From NCBI RefSeq assembly GCF_003217575.1, contig NZ_QJTC01000030.1, positions 1-37,369 of the forward strand: a DNA stretch of 37,369 bases, given 5' to 3'. A program made the position numbers and the translations under genes. Under the pieces are notes generated by a model, which made no database searches, was not told where the DNA came from, and worked only from the letters and a program-made list of their open reading frames with translations. Within the stretch, counting starts at the first letter, position 1; every line of letters starts with the position of its first letter. This stretch comes from Xylophilus ampelinus (lineage in GTDB: Bacteria > Pseudomonadota > Gammaproteobacteria > Burkholderiales > Burkholderiaceae_C). Shown here in pieces: positions 1-8,345 of this stretch.

Positions 1-99
1 TTGATCAACCCCATCGCCATGGAAGAAGGTCTGCGCTTCGCCATCCGCGAAGGCGGCAAGACGGTCGGCTCCGGCGTGGTCGCGAAGATCATCGCGTAA
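1..99 (+). CDS. tuf: Elongation factor Tu, C-terminal end (partial)
   Basis: The open frame from the window edge to the TAA at 97-99 encodes 32 residues ending [20 protein letters not shown], the conserved end of EF-Tu domain 3. EF-Tu delivers aminoacyl-tRNA to the ribosome as a GTPase. Only the last part of the barrel that contacts tRNA is present; the GTPase domain lies upstream of the window. The gene is followed after 24 nt by rpsJ, the usual tuf-rpsJ order at the end of the str operon in proteobacteria. Confidence 0.95.
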   Translation: MINPIAMEEGLRFAIREGGKTVGSGVVAKIIA

Positions 100-123
100 T
101 TCTGACAAGAAGAGGGAATTACC

Positions 124-435
124 ATGTCCAAGCAAAAGATCCGCATCCGCCTGAAGGCATTCGACTACAAGCTGATCGACCAGTCGGCAGCCGAGATCGT
201 CGACACCGCCAAGCGCACCGGCGCCATCGTCAAGGGCCCCGTGCCCCTGCCGACGCGCATGAAGCGTTTCGACATCCTGCGTTCGCCGCACGTCAACAAA
301 ACGTCTCGCGACCAGTTCGAAATCCGTACGCACCAGCGCCTGATGGATATCGTCGATCCGACCGACAAGACGGTCGACGCGCTGATGAAGCTCGACCTGC
401 CGGCCGGCGTCGACGTGGAAATCAAGCTGCAGTAA
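124..435 (+). CDS. rpsJ: 30S ribosomal protein S10
   Basis: This 103-residue protein matches S10 along its full length (start [19 protein letters not shown], and the conserved [18 protein letters not shown] loop region). S10 sits in the head of the 30S subunit and, as NusE, also joins NusB in antitermination complexes. The ATG at 124 has a purine-rich ribosome site (gagg) 8-12 nt upstream. It lies 24 nt after tuf and is followed by an intrinsic terminator. It therefore looks co-transcribed with tuf, while the other S10-cluster genes have their own promoter. Confidence 0.98.
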   Translation: MSKQKIRIRLKAFDYKLIDQSAAEIVDTAKRTGAIVKGPVPLPTRMKRFDILRSPHVNKTSRDQFEIRTHQRLMDIVDPTDKTVDALMKLDLPAGVDVEIKLQ

Positions 436-462
436 ACGGGCGGCCGTTCGCGGCATCCTGAG

Positions 463-492
463 AGAGCCGGGCCCTGTGTCCGGCTTTTTTTG
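463..492 (+). terminator. Intrinsic terminator after rpsJ
   Basis: The stem AGCCGG (465-470) pairs with CCGGCT (480-485) around a 9-nt loop, and a run of seven T (485-491) follows. It sits 30 nt after the rpsJ stop, between two genes that are usually treated as one S10 operon. Confidence 0.8.
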
Positions 493-522
493 GCGCGTTG
501 CCGTCGTGCGGCAGCGCCGTGG

Positions 523-551
523 TTGCAGGTTTCCGTGGGGCGGGCTAGAAT
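523..551 (+). promoter_or_regulatory. Predicted sigma70 promoter for the rplC operon
   Basis: A TTGCAG -35 element (523-528) and a TAGAAT -10 element (546-551) are separated by exactly 17 nt, downstream of the rpsJ terminator. Transcription would start near 558 and give a leader of about 140 nt before the rplC start. This is a match to consensus only, with no expression data. Confidence 0.65.
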
Positions 552-557
552 ACACGG

Positions 558-696
558 CTCTGCCCGGATTGCGTTTTGGCGCATCCGGGCGGAATTTTTA
601 TCAATCTTCTCCAGCGCATGCGTCTTCTCGCAGAAGGCAGCGGTGCAAACGCCTTGGCCAATTGCAGTCGGGGTGGCTGGAGTTTTGGAGAAACAT
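558..696 (+). promoter_or_regulatory. rplC leader with 5' hairpin, possible autoregulatory site
   Basis: The stretch between the predicted start point and rplC has no gene. Near its 5' end GCCCGGAT (562-569) pairs with ATCCGGGC (583-590), with an inner GCG/CGC stem, and is followed by GGAATTTTTA, an imperfect terminator-like tail. In E. coli the S10 leader is bound by L4 to control transcription and translation. L4 is encoded here as the second gene of the unit, so a similar control is possible but is inference. Confidence 0.4.
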
Positions 697-1377
697 ATGA
701 GTCAAAGCAACTCTCTCGGGTTGCTGGGCCGCAAGGTTGGCATGATGCGCCTCTTCACGGACGATGGGGACGCAGTGCCTGTCACCGTGGTGGATGTGTC
801 AAACAACCGCGTGACCCAGGTTAAGACCCCTGAGGCTGATGGCTACGTGGGCTTGCAGGTGACGTTCGGCGCTCGCAAGGCATCGCGTGTCACCAAGCCT
901 GCGGCCGGCCACTTGGCCAAAGCCGGTGTCGAAGCCGGCGAAATCATCCGCGAATTCCGCATCGAAGCCGATGTCGCCGGTCAGTACGCTGCCGGTGCCG
1001 TCGTGAAGGCCGAGTCGCTGTTCACCGTGGGCCAGAAAGTGGACGTGCAGGGCACCTCCATCGGCAAGGGCTTCACCGGCACGATCAAGCTTCACAACTT
1101 CAAGTCGCAGCGCGCATCGCACGGTAACAGCCGTTCGCACAACGTTCCCGGTTCCATCTCGATGGCCCAGGACCCCGGTCGCGTGTTCCCCGGCAAGAAG
1201 ATGTCGGGCCACCGTGGCGACGCTACCGTCACCACCCAGAATCTCGACGTGATCCGCGTGGACGAAGCCCGTCAGCTGCTGCTGATCAAGGGTGCCATTC
1301 CCGGTGCCAAGGGCGGTTTCGTCACCGTTCGCCCGGCCGTGAAGGCCAAGCCAGCTGCTGACAAGGGAGCGAAGTAA
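697..1377 (+). CDS. rplC: 50S ribosomal protein L3
   Basis: This is a 226-residue L3, the usual bacterial length being about 210-220. L3 is an early assembly protein whose long loop reaches the peptidyl-transferase centre. Recognisable segments are [16 protein letters not shown] near the start and [15 protein letters not shown] in the loop. The frame is open further upstream, but the ATG at 697 has GGAG at 687-690 with a 6-nt spacer, and the family begins there. The TAA stop overlaps the rplD ATG (TAATG), so rplD is probably translationally coupled. Confidence 0.97.
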   Translation: MSQSNSLGLLGRKVGMMRLFTDDGDAVPVTVVDVSNNRVTQVKTPEADGYVGLQVTFGARKASRVTKPAAGHLAKAGVEAGEIIREFRIEADVAGQYAAGAVVKAESLFTVGQKVDVQGTSIGKGFTGTIKLHNFKSQRASHGNSRSHNVPGSISMAQDPGRVFPGKKMSGHRGDATVTTQNLDVIRVDEARQLLLIKGAIPGAKGGFVTVRPAVKAKPAADKGAK

Positions 1378-1997
1378 TGCAACTCGAACTCCTGAACGAA
1401 CAGGGCCAGGCTGCTTCCAAGTTCGACGTGCCTGAGACCGTCTTCGGTCGCGACTACAACGAAGATCTGATCCATCAGATCGTGGTCGCCTACAAGGCCA
1501 ATGCCCGCCAAGGCACGCGCGCCCAGAAGGATCGCGAGCAGGTCAAGCATTCGACCAAGAAGCCGTTCAAGCAAAAGGGAACGGGCCGCGCCCGTGCCGG
1601 TATGACGTCCTCGCCTCTGTGGCGCGGAGGCGGTCGCATCTTCCCGAACATGCCCGACGAAAACTTCACGCAGAAGATCAACAAGAAGATGTACCGCGCC
1701 GGCATGGCGTCCATCTTCTCGCAGCTCGCCCGTGAAGGCCGCCTGGTGGTGATCGATTCCCTGACCGTGGAATCGCCCAAGACCAAGGTCCTGGCCGACA
1801 AGTTCAAGGCCCTGAACCTGCAATCCGTGCTGGTCATCGCCGAAGAAGTCGACGAGAACCTCTACCTCGCATCGCGCAACTTGGTCAACGTGCTGGTCGT
1901 CGAGCCCCGCTACGCCGATCCGGTCTCGCTGGTGCACTACAAGAAAGTGCTCGTGACCAAGGGCGCGATCGACAAGCTCAAGGAGATGTTCGCATGA
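1377..1997 (+). CDS. rplD: 50S ribosomal protein L4
   Basis: This 206-residue L4 has the typical basic loop ([21 protein letters not shown], about residues 65-85) that lines the exit tunnel together with L22. In E. coli L4 also represses its own operon by binding the S10 leader. Start and stop overlap the neighbours: the ATG shares a base with the rplC stop, and the TGA overlaps the rplW ATG (ATGA). This argues for tight coupling of L3, L4 and L23 synthesis. Confidence 0.97.
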   Translation: MQLELLNEQGQAASKFDVPETVFGRDYNEDLIHQIVVAYKANARQGTRAQKDREQVKHSTKKPFKQKGTGRARAGMTSSPLWRGGGRIFPNMPDENFTQKINKKMYRAGMASIFSQLAREGRLVVIDSLTVESPKTKVLADKFKALNLQSVLVIAEEVDENLYLASRNLVNVLVVEPRYADPVSLVHYKKVLVTKGAIDKLKEMFA

Positions 1998-2314
1998 GCG
2001 CCGCTACCGTGAAGTTTGAAGAAGGTCGTCTGATGGCCGTACTGGTCGCCCCGATCGTGTCCGAAAAGGCCACGATGGTGAGCGAGAAGTCGAACGCCGT
2101 CACCTTCAAGGTGCTGCAGGACGCCACCAAGCCCGAGATCAAGGCCGCCGTCGAACTGATGTTCAAGGTGCAGGTAAAGGGCGTGTCCGTCGTCAACACC
2201 AAGGGCAAGACCAAGCGTTTCGGCAAGTCGATCGGCCGCCGCGACAACGTGCGCAAGGCATACGTGACGCTGCAGCCGGGTCAAGAGCTGAACCTGTCGG
2301 GGGAGGCCGCCTAA
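1994..2314 (+). CDS. rplW: 50S ribosomal protein L23
   Basis: This 106-residue L23 lies next to the tunnel exit and docks trigger factor and SRP. Conserved pieces are [16 protein letters not shown] and the C-terminal [20 protein letters not shown]. The ATG at 1994 overlaps the rplD stop in an ATGA arrangement. An internal Met at 2033 would remove 13 residues, and the coupled upstream ATG is preferred because that N-terminal extension is common in this order. rplB follows after 15 nt. Confidence 0.96.
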   Translation: MSAATVKFEEGRLMAVLVAPIVSEKATMVSEKSNAVTFKVLQDATKPEIKAAVELMFKVQVKGVSVVNTKGKTKRFGKSIGRRDNVRKAYVTLQPGQELNLSGEAA

Positions 2315-2329
2315 CCGCGGAAGTACATC

Positions 2330-3154
2330 ATGGCAGTCATCAAGATGAAACCCACTTCGCCCGGCCAACGCGCCGTGGTGAAGGTCTCGCGCGATCACCT
2401 GTATAAGGGTGCTCCGCACGCTCCGCTGCTGGAGCCGCAGTTCCAGGCAGCCGGCCGTAACAACAACGGCCACATCACCATCCGCCACCGGGGCGGTGGT
2501 CACAAGCACCATTACCGCGTCGTCGATTTCGTCCGCAACAAGGACGGTATCCCGGCAAAGGTCGAGCGTATCGAGTACGACCCCAACCGTACGGCCCACA
2601 TCGCCCTGGTGGTGTATGCCGACGGCGAGCGCCGCTACATCATCGCTCCTCGCGGTGTGGAACCAGGTGCGACGCTGCTGTCCGGATCGGAAGCCCCGAT
2701 CCGCGCCGGCAACACGCTGCCGATCCGCAACATTCCGGTGGGTTCGACCATCCACGCGATCGAGATGCAGCACGGCAAGGGCGCGCAGATCGCCCGCTCG
2801 GCAGGTTCCTCCGCTACGCTGCTGGCACGCGAAGGCGTGTACGCCCAGGTCCGCCTGCGCTCCGGTGAAGTGCGCCGCATCCACATCGAATGCCGCGCCA
2901 CTATCGGCGAAGTCGCCAACGAAGAACACAGCCTGCGCCAGCTCGGCAAGGCCGGCGTCAAGCGCTGGATGGGTATCCGCCCGACCGTGCGCGGCGTTGC
3001 GATGAACCCGGTCGATCACCCCCACGGTGGTGGTGAAGGCAAGACCGGCGAAGGCCGTCATGCAGTCGACCCATGGGGCAATCTGACCAAGGGTTACCGC
3101 ACCCGTAACAACAAGCGCACGCAGGTCATGATCGTGTCGCGTCGCAAGAAGTAA
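2330..3154 (+). CDS. rplB: 50S ribosomal protein L2
   Basis: At 274 residues this is full length. L2 is needed for subunit association and peptidyl-transferase activity. The hallmark C-terminal segment [20 protein letters not shown] is present around residues 224-243, including the conserved His close to the catalytic centre. The OB-fold and SH3-like domains are uninterrupted. The gene lies 15 nt after rplW and 10 nt before rpsS in the conserved order. Confidence 0.98.
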   Translation: MAVIKMKPTSPGQRAVVKVSRDHLYKGAPHAPLLEPQFQAAGRNNNGHITIRHRGGGHKHHYRVVDFVRNKDGIPAKVERIEYDPNRTAHIALVVYADGERRYIIAPRGVEPGATLLSGSEAPIRAGNTLPIRNIPVGSTIHAIEMQHGKGAQIARSAGSSATLLAREGVYAQVRLRSGEVRRIHIECRATIGEVANEEHSLRQLGKAGVKRWMGIRPTVRGVAMNPVDHPHGGGEGKTGEGRHAVDPWGNLTKGYRTRNNKRTQVMIVSRRKK

Positions 3155-3164
3155 GGGATAGCAG

Positions 3165-3440
3165 ATGACTCGCTCTCTCAAGAAGGGCCCTTTCGTCGAC
3201 CACCATCTGGTGGCCAAGGCCGACAAGGCCGTGACGACGAAGGACAAGAAGCCGATCAAGACCTGGTCGCGCCGCTCCATGGTTCTGCCCGAATTCATCG
3301 GTCTGACCATCGCCGTGCACAACGGCAAGCAGCACATCCCGGTCTACATCACCGATCAGATGGTGGGCCACAAGCTGGGCGAATTCGCCCTGACCCGCAC
3401 GTTCAAGGGTCACCCCGCGGACAAGAAAGTCAAAAGGTAA
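3165..3440 (+). CDS. rpsS: 30S ribosomal protein S19
   Basis: This 91-residue S19 ([16 protein letters not shown] start, [16 protein letters not shown] near the end) forms a pair with S13 in the head of the 30S subunit near the A-site tRNA. Length and sequence are ordinary for the family. It is separated from rplB by 10 nt and from rplV by 9 nt, consistent with one transcript. Confidence 0.98.
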   Translation: MTRSLKKGPFVDHHLVAKADKAVTTKDKKPIKTWSRRSMVLPEFIGLTIAVHNGKQHIPVYITDQMVGHKLGEFALTRTFKGHPADKKVKR

Positions 3441-3449
3441 GGAGCCGAC

Positions 3450-3782
3450 ATGTCTGAAACACGTGCAGTCCTCCGCGGCGTGCGCCTCTCGGTCGACAAA
3501 GGCCGTTTGGTTGCTGACCTGATCCGCGGCAAAAAAGTGGATCAAGCCCTCAACATCCTCACCTTCACCCAAAAGAAGGCTGCCGGGATCGTCAAGAAAG
3601 TGCTGGAGTCGGCCATCGCCAACGCCGAGCACAACGACGGTGCCGACATCGACGAGTTGAAGGTCACCACCATCTACGTTGAACAAGGTGCCACGCTCAA
3701 GCGTTTCACCGCGCGCGCCAAGGGCCGCGGCAACCGCATCAGCAAACCCACGTGCCACGTGTACGTGACGGTTGGCAATTAA
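3450..3782 (+). CDS. rplV: 50S ribosomal protein L22
   Basis: This 110-residue L22 has the tunnel-lining beta hairpin ([22 protein letters not shown], near residues 80-101), the site where macrolide-resistance changes are found in other bacteria. No deletion or duplication is seen in the loop. AAGGAG lies 7-12 nt before the ATG. The gene ends 17 nt before rpsC. Confidence 0.97.
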   Translation: MSETRAVLRGVRLSVDKGRLVADLIRGKKVDQALNILTFTQKKAAGIVKKVLESAIANAEHNDGADIDELKVTTIYVEQGATLKRFTARAKGRGNRISKPTCHVYVTVGN

Positions 3783-3799
3783 CGGAAGGTCTGGAAGAT

Positions 3800-4699
3800 A
3801 TGGGACAAAAAATCCACCCGACCGGCTTCCGTCTTTCGGTGAGCCGCAACTGGGCCAGCCGCTGGTATGCCAACAACCGTGACTTCGCCGGCATGCTGGC
3901 CGAAGACATCAAGGTGCGCGAGTTCCTGAAGGCCAAGCTCAAGAATGCCGCGGTCTCGCGCATCCTGATCGAGCGTCCTGCCAAGAACGCCCGCATCACC
4001 ATCTTCTCGGCACGTCCGGGCGTGGTGATCGGCAAGAAGGGCGAAGACATCGAGAACCTGAAGAAGGAACTCGCCCTGCGCCTGAAGGTGCCGGTCGCGG
4101 TCAACATCGAAGAAGTGCGCAAGCCCGAAATCGATGCCAAGCTGATCGCCGACTCGATCACCCAGCAGCTCGAAAAGCGGATCATGTTCCGTCGCGCCAT
4201 GAAGCGTGCGATGCAGAACGCGATGCGCCTGGGCGCCCTGGGCATCAAGATCATGTCGTCGGGTCGTCTGAACGGCATCGAAATCGCACGCTGCGAGTGG
4301 TACCGCGAAGGTCGCGTGCCACTCCACACTCTGCGCGCAGATATCGACTACGGCACCTCGGAAGCCAAGACCACCTACGGCGTCATCGGCGTCAAGGTCT
4401 GGGTCTACAAAGGCGACACGCTGGGTCGCAACGACCTGCCGGCCGTGGTCGAGACGCGCGACGACGAACGTCGTCCCCGTGGTCCGCGCCGCGATGCCCG
4501 CCCAGGCGAGCGTCCCGGTGGCGACCGCCGCCCGGCCCCGCGCCGTGACGGTGGCCGTCCGGTCGGTGGCAACACCGCGCCGGCCGACGGAAGCGACAAG
4601 CCCGCAGGTGCCGGTGGTGCCGCGGATCCCTCCGCCGTTAAGCGCGTCCGCAAGGTAGTCGCGCCCGCTGCAGCAGCGGACGGTGCAAAGGCCGAGTAA
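3800..4699 (+). CDS. rpsC: 30S ribosomal protein S3 with long C-terminal tail
   Basis: S3 forms part of the mRNA entry channel and has helicase activity there. The ATG at 3800 begins [14 protein letters not shown], the universal S3 start; the frame continues upstream but that part overlaps rplV. The KH domain includes [14 protein letters not shown]. The product is 299 residues against about 233 in E. coli. The excess is a tail beginning near residue 220 that is rich in Arg, Pro, Gly and Ala and is predicted to be disordered and basic. The core ends normally before the tail, so the protein should be functional. Confidence 0.96.
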   Translation: MGQKIHPTGFRLSVSRNWASRWYANNRDFAGMLAEDIKVREFLKAKLKNAAVSRILIERPAKNARITIFSARPGVVIGKKGEDIENLKKELALRLKVPVAVNIEEVRKPEIDAKLIADSITQQLEKRIMFRRAMKRAMQNAMRLGALGIKIMSSGRLNGIEIARCEWYREGRVPLHTLRADIDYGTSEAKTTYGVIGVKVWVYKGDTLGRNDLPAVVETRDDERRPRGPRRDARPGERPGGDRRPAPRRDGGRPVGGNTAPADGSDKPAGAGGAADPSAVKRVRKVVAPAAAADGAKAE

Positions 4700-4724
4700 T
4701 CGGTCTGTTTAAGGAAAAATTACC

Positions 4725-5141
4725 ATGCTGCAACCCGCTCGCCGCAAATACCGCAAGGAGCAGAAGGGCCGCAACACCGGCATCGCCACACGGGGCAACT
4801 CCGTGGCGTTCGGTGACTTCGGCCTGAAGTGCACCGACCGCGGCCGCCTGACGGCCCGCCAGCTCGAAGCCGCACGCCGTGCGATTTCCCGTCACGTCAA
4901 GCGTGGCGGCCGTATCTGGATCCGTGTGTTCCCCGACAAGCCGATCTCCACCAAGCCCGCAGAAGTGCGGATGGGTAACGGCAAGGGTAACCCCGAGTAC
5001 TACGTGGCCGAAATCCAGCCGGGCAAGATCGTCTTCGAGATCGTCGGTGTGCCGGAAGAACTGGCCCGCGAAGCGTTCAAGCTGGCAGCCGCCAAGCTGC
5101 CGCTGCGCACCACCTTCGTCGCACGCCAGCTCGGCGCCTGA
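4725..5141 (+). CDS. rplP: 50S ribosomal protein L16
   Basis: This 138-residue L16 begins [17 protein letters not shown] and keeps the [16 protein letters not shown] block. L16 is assembled late and positions the A-site tRNA in the 50S subunit. AAGGA lies about 11 nt upstream of the ATG. Spacing to rpsC is 25 nt and to rpmC 14 nt. Confidence 0.98.
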   Translation: MLQPARRKYRKEQKGRNTGIATRGNSVAFGDFGLKCTDRGRLTARQLEAARRAISRHVKRGGRIWIRVFPDKPISTKPAEVRMGNGKGNPEYYVAEIQPGKIVFEIVGVPEELAREAFKLAAAKLPLRTTFVARQLGA

Positions 5142-5155
5142 TCAGGAGAATGCAA

Positions 5156-5365
5156 ATGACCAAAGCTGCTGATCTGCGCAACAAGGACGTCGCCGGCATC
5201 GAGACCGAAATCAAGGACCTGCAAAGGGCCCACTTCGGTCTGCGGATGCAGAAGGCCACGCAACAACTCAACAATTTGTCGACGCTGCGCACCACGCGCC
5301 GCGACATCGCCCGCGCCAAGACCATCCTTGCCCAAAAGCAGGCCGAGTCCAAGGCCGCCAAGTGA
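5156..5365 (+). CDS. rpmC: 50S ribosomal protein L29
   Basis: This 69-residue L29 is a two-helix hairpin next to the tunnel exit (core [21 protein letters not shown]). Two in-frame ATGs exist, at 5150 and 5156. The second is chosen because AGGAG at 5144-5148 leaves a 7-nt spacer, whereas the first would sit inside that site. The TGA is followed 9 nt later by the rpsQ ATG. Confidence 0.95.
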   Translation: MTKAADLRNKDVAGIETEIKDLQRAHFGLRMQKATQQLNNLSTLRTTRRDIARAKTILAQKQAESKAAK

Positions 5366-5374
5366 GGAGTGACC

Positions 5375-5644
5375 ATGACGGAAGCTAAAAAATCCCTCAA
5401 GCGCACCTTGGTCGGCAAGGTAGTGAGCGACAAGCGTGCCAAGACCGTGACCGTGTTGGTCGAGCGTCGGGTGAAGCACGAGCTCTACGGCAAGATCGTT
5501 GCCAAGTCGAGCAAGTACCACGCGCACGACGAGAACGGCGACTACCACCTCGGCGACATGATCGAGATCACGGAAAGCCGTCCGATCTCGCGCACCAAGA
5601 ACTGGGTCGCTACCCGCCTGGTGCAGAAGGCCGTCGTGGTCTGA
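5375..5644 (+). CDS. rpsQ: 30S ribosomal protein S17
   Basis: This 89-residue S17 has an OB-fold that binds 16S rRNA helix 11 ([19 protein letters not shown], then [15 protein letters not shown]). A GTG six bases upstream is in frame but overlaps the ribosome-binding site GAGGAG, so the ATG at 5375 is preferred. This is the last gene of the unit here: a strong terminator follows and rplN, which comes next in many bacteria, is absent. Confidence 0.97.
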   Translation: MTEAKKSLKRTLVGKVVSDKRAKTVTVLVERRVKHELYGKIVAKSSKYHAHDENGDYHLGDMIEITESRPISRTKNWVATRLVQKAVVV

Positions 5645-5676
5645 GGCCCTGCGCCTCGGTACCTGCGGTCCGAACG

Positions 5677-5711
5677 AAAACGGCCCTCCTCACGGCGGGC
5701 CGTTTTTCTTT
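5677..5711 (+). terminator. Intrinsic terminator of the ribosomal protein operon
   Basis: A 10-bp stem, AAAACGGCCC (5677-5686) with GGGCCGTTTT (5697-5706), has a 10-nt loop and a T-rich tail to 5711. It lies 32 nt after the rpsQ stop. The A-rich left arm lets it work for transcripts in both directions. Confidence 0.9.
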
Positions 5712-5776
5712 TGGGGCGGCGTTTTTCTCAACACGGGTGCCGATGTCCGGTGCCCTTCAACGGCAAGGAGCACGAG

Positions 5777-6286
5777 ATGATCAAGGTAGGCGACAAGCTC
5801 CCGGCGGCGACGCTGATGGAGTACGCGGAAGTCGAACGCAACGGCTGCAGTGTCGGCCCGAACCCGGTGGACGTGCGGGCGGCCTCGGTCGGCAAGACGA
5901 TCGCCGTCTTCGCCGTGCCGGGGGCCTTCACCCCCACCTGCTCGGCCAAGCACGTGCCGGGCTACGTGGACAACGTCGCAGCCTTTCAGGCGGCCGGCGT
6001 GGACGAGATCTGGTGCCTGTCGGTCAACGACGCGTTCGTGATGGGTGCCTGGGCACGCGACCAGAAGACCGCCGGCAAGGTGCGGATGCTGGCCGACGGC
6101 AGCGCGGCCTTCGCCCAGGCCACCGGCCTGACGCTCGACCTGGCCGGCCGCGGCATGGGCCTGCGCAGCAACCGCTATTCGATGCTGGTGCAGGACGGCG
6201 TGGTGCGGCAGTTGAACGTGGAAGCACCGGGCAAGTTCGAGGTGAGCGATGCCCAGACGCTGCTCGGCCAGGCGAGGCAGGCCTGA
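5777..6286 (+). CDS. Peroxiredoxin, Prx5-like
   Basis: This 169-residue thiol peroxidase of the AhpC/TSA superfamily should reduce hydrogen peroxide and organic hydroperoxides. The peroxidatic Cys lies in PGAFTPTCSAKHVPGY (Cys about residue 55), and the segment WCLSVNDAFVMGAW is characteristic of the Prx5 group. The ATG at 5777 has AAGGAG at 5765-5770; the longer open frame upstream has no family similarity. No fused glutaredoxin domain is present, so the reductant must be encoded elsewhere. It is a single gene between the ribosomal terminator and a convergent GNAT gene. Confidence 0.92.
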   Translation: MIKVGDKLPAATLMEYAEVERNGCSVGPNPVDVRAASVGKTIAVFAVPGAFTPTCSAKHVPGYVDNVAAFQAAGVDEIWCLSVNDAFVMGAWARDQKTAGKVRMLADGSAAFAQATGLTLDLAGRGMGLRSNRYSMLVQDGVVRQLNVEAPGKFEVSDAQTLLGQARQA

Positions 6287-6304
6287 TCTCGCCGTCATCG
6301 CAAT

Positions 6305-6321
6305 GCTATTAAAATAATAGC
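6305..6321. repeat. GCTAT-N7-ATAGC palindrome, copy A
   Basis: A 17-nt palindrome, here with 7-bp arms (GCTATTA/TAATAGC) around AAA. It lies in the 101-bp gap between the convergent peroxiredoxin and GNAT genes. Three more copies with identical spacing occur in this window (8245, 13215, 29633). Confidence 0.6.
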
Positions 6322-6387
6322 TTTTGGTCGACGTTCCGCGCCGGCTGCAAGGCTTTCGATCTGAATACGGCGCCTTGGGCGCCATGT

Positions 6388-6885
6388 TCAAATGGCGGCT
6401 TTGAGGTAGTGCGCCCCGGCCAGCGGGCTGTCGTAGTAGGGCGGGATTTCCTCGAAGCCGAGGTCCGCATACAGCGCCCGGGCCGCGTCCATCGCATCGA
6501 GCGTGTCGAGCAGCACGCAGGCGTAGCCGCACTGGCGCGCCACGTCGAGCGCCGCCTCGGCCAGTTGCCGGCCCAGGCCGAAGCCGCGGAACACGCGGCG
6601 CACGTACAGCCGCTTCATCTCGCTCGCGTTGGGATAGTCGGAGGCGTCCAGCGGGCGCAGTGCGCAGCAGCCGCCCAGGCTGCCGTCGATCCAGGCCAGC
6701 AGCAGGCTGCCGCGCGGCGCGTCGTATTCGCCGGGCAGCCCGGCCACTTCGTCGTCGAACGCGACGCCGTCTAGCGCGGCCTGGATGCTCTGACCATACT
6801 CGCGCAAGATTTCGCGCGCCGCTTCCCACTCGTCCGGGGTGGCGGGCGGACGGATGTCGATCGAGGGCGGGGCGGTGCAGGACAC
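6388..6885 (-). CDS. GNAT-family N-acetyltransferase
   Basis: This 165-residue protein has the GNAT acetyl-CoA site (RRVFRGFGLGRQLAE, near residues 92-106) and the typical later strand and helix (CVLLDTLDAMDAARALYADLGF). The family moves an acetyl group from acetyl-CoA to an amine; the substrate cannot be told from sequence. The start is a GTG at 6885 with no in-frame ATG nearby, so the N-terminus is less certain. The gene is convergent with the peroxiredoxin and stands alone. Confidence 0.85.
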   Translation of the reverse strand: MSCTAPPSIDIRPPATPDEWEAAREILREYGQSIQAALDGVAFDDEVAGLPGEYDAPRGSLLLAWIDGSLGGCCALRPLDASDYPNASEMKRLYVRRVFRGFGLGRQLAEAALDVARQCGYACVLLDTLDAMDAARALYADLGFEEIPPYYDSPLAGAHYLKAAI

Positions 6886-7002
6886 GCGGTGGATGGCGGG
6901 TTGGGCCGGCCAGTTTAACGGCGAGGCGTGCCGTACGGCCGAAGGCCGTGCCCGTGGTGATCGACCGTGCCGCCTGCCGCTGTGCCTGACGTTTTCGCGT
7001 GC

Positions 7003-7665
7003 TCAGCCGCCGGCGGCCTGCACCATCCAGGCGACGGCGCCGCTGCAGGCGGCCATCACCGCCAGCGCGCCGAGCCGGTGGCGCCGGTCGTCGCGGCTGG
7101 CCTGCAGCTCGGCGGGCAGGGCGCGGTCGCCGTGCAGCATCGGCCGCACCAGAGTCTGGCGGCGCACCAGCACGTAGAACAGGATGGCCGCGACGTGCAG
7201 CGCCACCAGGCCGATCACCAGCCATTGGCCCCAGTGCTTGTGGTAGCCGGTCACCTGGCCGACGATGCTGCCCGAGACATGGCGCGAGAGCGGCCCGGCG
7301 AAGGCGATTTCGTCGTCGCTCATCAGGCCGGTGCCCACCTGCGCCGCCAGCACCGCCAGCATGCCGACGACCGACAGCGCGCCGAGCGGGCTGTGCCCCG
7401 CGCCGCCGCCGCCCTGCCCGCGCAGGTAGCGGCCCACGGCCGCGGGCGACGGCACGAAGCTCACGAAGCGCGACCAGCGCCCGCCCACGAAGCCCCAGAC
7501 CAGCCGGAACAGCAGCAGCGCCAGCACCGCGTAGCCGAAGCGGAAGTGCCACACCATGGCGTTGCCGCCGGTGCGGCCGGTGACGACGAGGCCGACCACC
7601 GCGGCCGCCAGGGCCCAGTGGAAGAGGCGCGTGGGCAGGTCCCAGACTCGGATCGTGTGCTGCAT
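7003..7665 (-). CDS. Cytochrome b561 family membrane protein
   Basis: This 220-residue protein begins VWDLPTRLFHWALAAAVVGL and has four hydrophobic spans with the His residues expected for b-heme ligation (LFHW, WHFRFGY, YHKHWGQW, ALHVAAIL). This is the dihaem b561 / Ni-hydrogenase b-subunit type fold, which passes electrons between quinol and periplasmic partners. It is divergent from a cytochrome c' gene with 118 bp between starts, a pairing seen in other proteobacteria. The partner suggests a shared electron-transfer role, but this is inference from position. Confidence 0.88.
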   Translation of the reverse strand: MQHTIRVWDLPTRLFHWALAAAVVGLVVTGRTGGNAMVWHFRFGYAVLALLLFRLVWGFVGGRWSRFVSFVPSPAAVGRYLRGQGGGGAGHSPLGALSVVGMLAVLAAQVGTGLMSDDEIAFAGPLSRHVSGSIVGQVTGYHKHWGQWLVIGLVALHVAAILFYVLVRRQTLVRPMLHGDRALPAELQASRDDRRHRLGALAVMAACSGAVAWMVQAAGG

Positions 7666-7783
7666 GGTGGGATGTTGTCGGGGTGGTGAAAAAGCCGCGG
7701 TGCGTCTGGCGGCCGTGGTGGCCGGAATCTACACTGGCGCCGCGCCATGTCCGGCGCGCCACGACGACAACGAGGAGTCCACG

Positions 7784-8227
7784 ATGAAGAAATACGCCTG
7801 TCTCGCCCTTGCGGCGGGCATCCTGCTCGCCGGGCCGGTGTTCGCCCAGTTCGCCAAGACGGAAGACGCGGTCAAATACCGCCAGGGCGCCCTGTTCGTG
7901 ATGGGCCAGCACTTCGGCCGCGTCGGCGCGATGGCCAACGGCCGGGTGCCGTTCGATGCCAAGGTCGCCGCGGAGAACGCCGACGTCGTGGCCGAACTGG
8001 CGAAGCTGCCCTGGGCCGCGTTCGGCCCCGGCACCGAGGGCGGCAAGGCCAAGCCCGAGATCTGGAAGGAGCAGGCCAAGTTCAAGGAACACGGCGACAA
8101 GCTGGTCGCCGAGACCGCCAAGCTGGCCGCCGCCGCCAAGACCGGCAACCTCGACAGCCTGAAGGCCGCCTTCGGCAGCGCCGCCGGCACCTGCAAGGCC
8201 TGCCACGACGCGTTCCGCAACAGCTGA
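7784..8227 (+). CDS. Cytochrome c' (class II c-type cytochrome)
   Basis: This 147-residue exported haem protein has a signal peptide at residues 1-21 (cleavage after VFA, mature start Q22), a four-helix-bundle body and a C-terminal CKACH haem motif at residues 137-141, the position typical of class II cytochromes c. Members bind NO or CO or carry electrons in the periplasm. The ATG at 7784 is preceded by GAGGAG, and a longer open frame upstream is not coding-like. A possible -10 (TACACT at 7730-7735) lies about 50 nt upstream. An excellent terminator follows. Confidence 0.92.
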   Translation: MKKYACLALAAGILLAGPVFAQFAKTEDAVKYRQGALFVMGQHFGRVGAMANGRVPFDAKVAAENADVVAELAKLPWAAFGPGTEGGKAKPEIWKEQAKFKEHGDKLVAETAKLAAAAKTGNLDSLKAAFGSAAGTCKACHDAFRNS

Positions 8228-8244
8228 TCCTCGGCGTCGGTCGT

Positions 8245-8261
8245 GCTATCGAATCGATAGC
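8245..8261. repeat. GCTAT-N7-ATAGC palindrome, copy B
   Basis: The 17-nt palindrome GCTATCGA-A-TCGATAGC, with perfect 8-bp arms, lies 18 nt after the cytochrome c' stop and 22 nt before the terminator stem. Confidence 0.6.
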
Positions 8262-8282
8262 TGCCGGTCGGTGTCCACCAAG

Positions 8283-8324
8283 CCGAAGGGCCTGTTTTCG
8301 TGCGAAAACAGGCCCTTCGGTTTT
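8283..8324 (+). terminator. Perfect 18-bp hairpin terminator
   Basis: The arm 8283-8300 is fully complementary to 8303-8320 (CCGAAGGGCCTG... at the outer end), with only TG between them, and is followed by TTTT. It lies between the convergent cytochrome c' and TlpA-like genes. The T-run serves the plus-strand transcript; the hairpin may also slow the opposite one. Confidence 0.85.
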
Positions 8325-8345
8325 CGCTGCGGTGCAGGGGCGGTA

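Noticed and set aside
6369-6383. GGCGCC-TTG-GGCGCC hairpin after the GNAT gene as a terminator
   Set aside because: Short stem without a T-run in the minus direction.
5690-8206. An 838-codon minus-strand open frame
   Set aside because: It runs antisense through the peroxiredoxin and cytochrome c' and out of frame through GNAT and b561 genes, all of which have family signatures in other frames.
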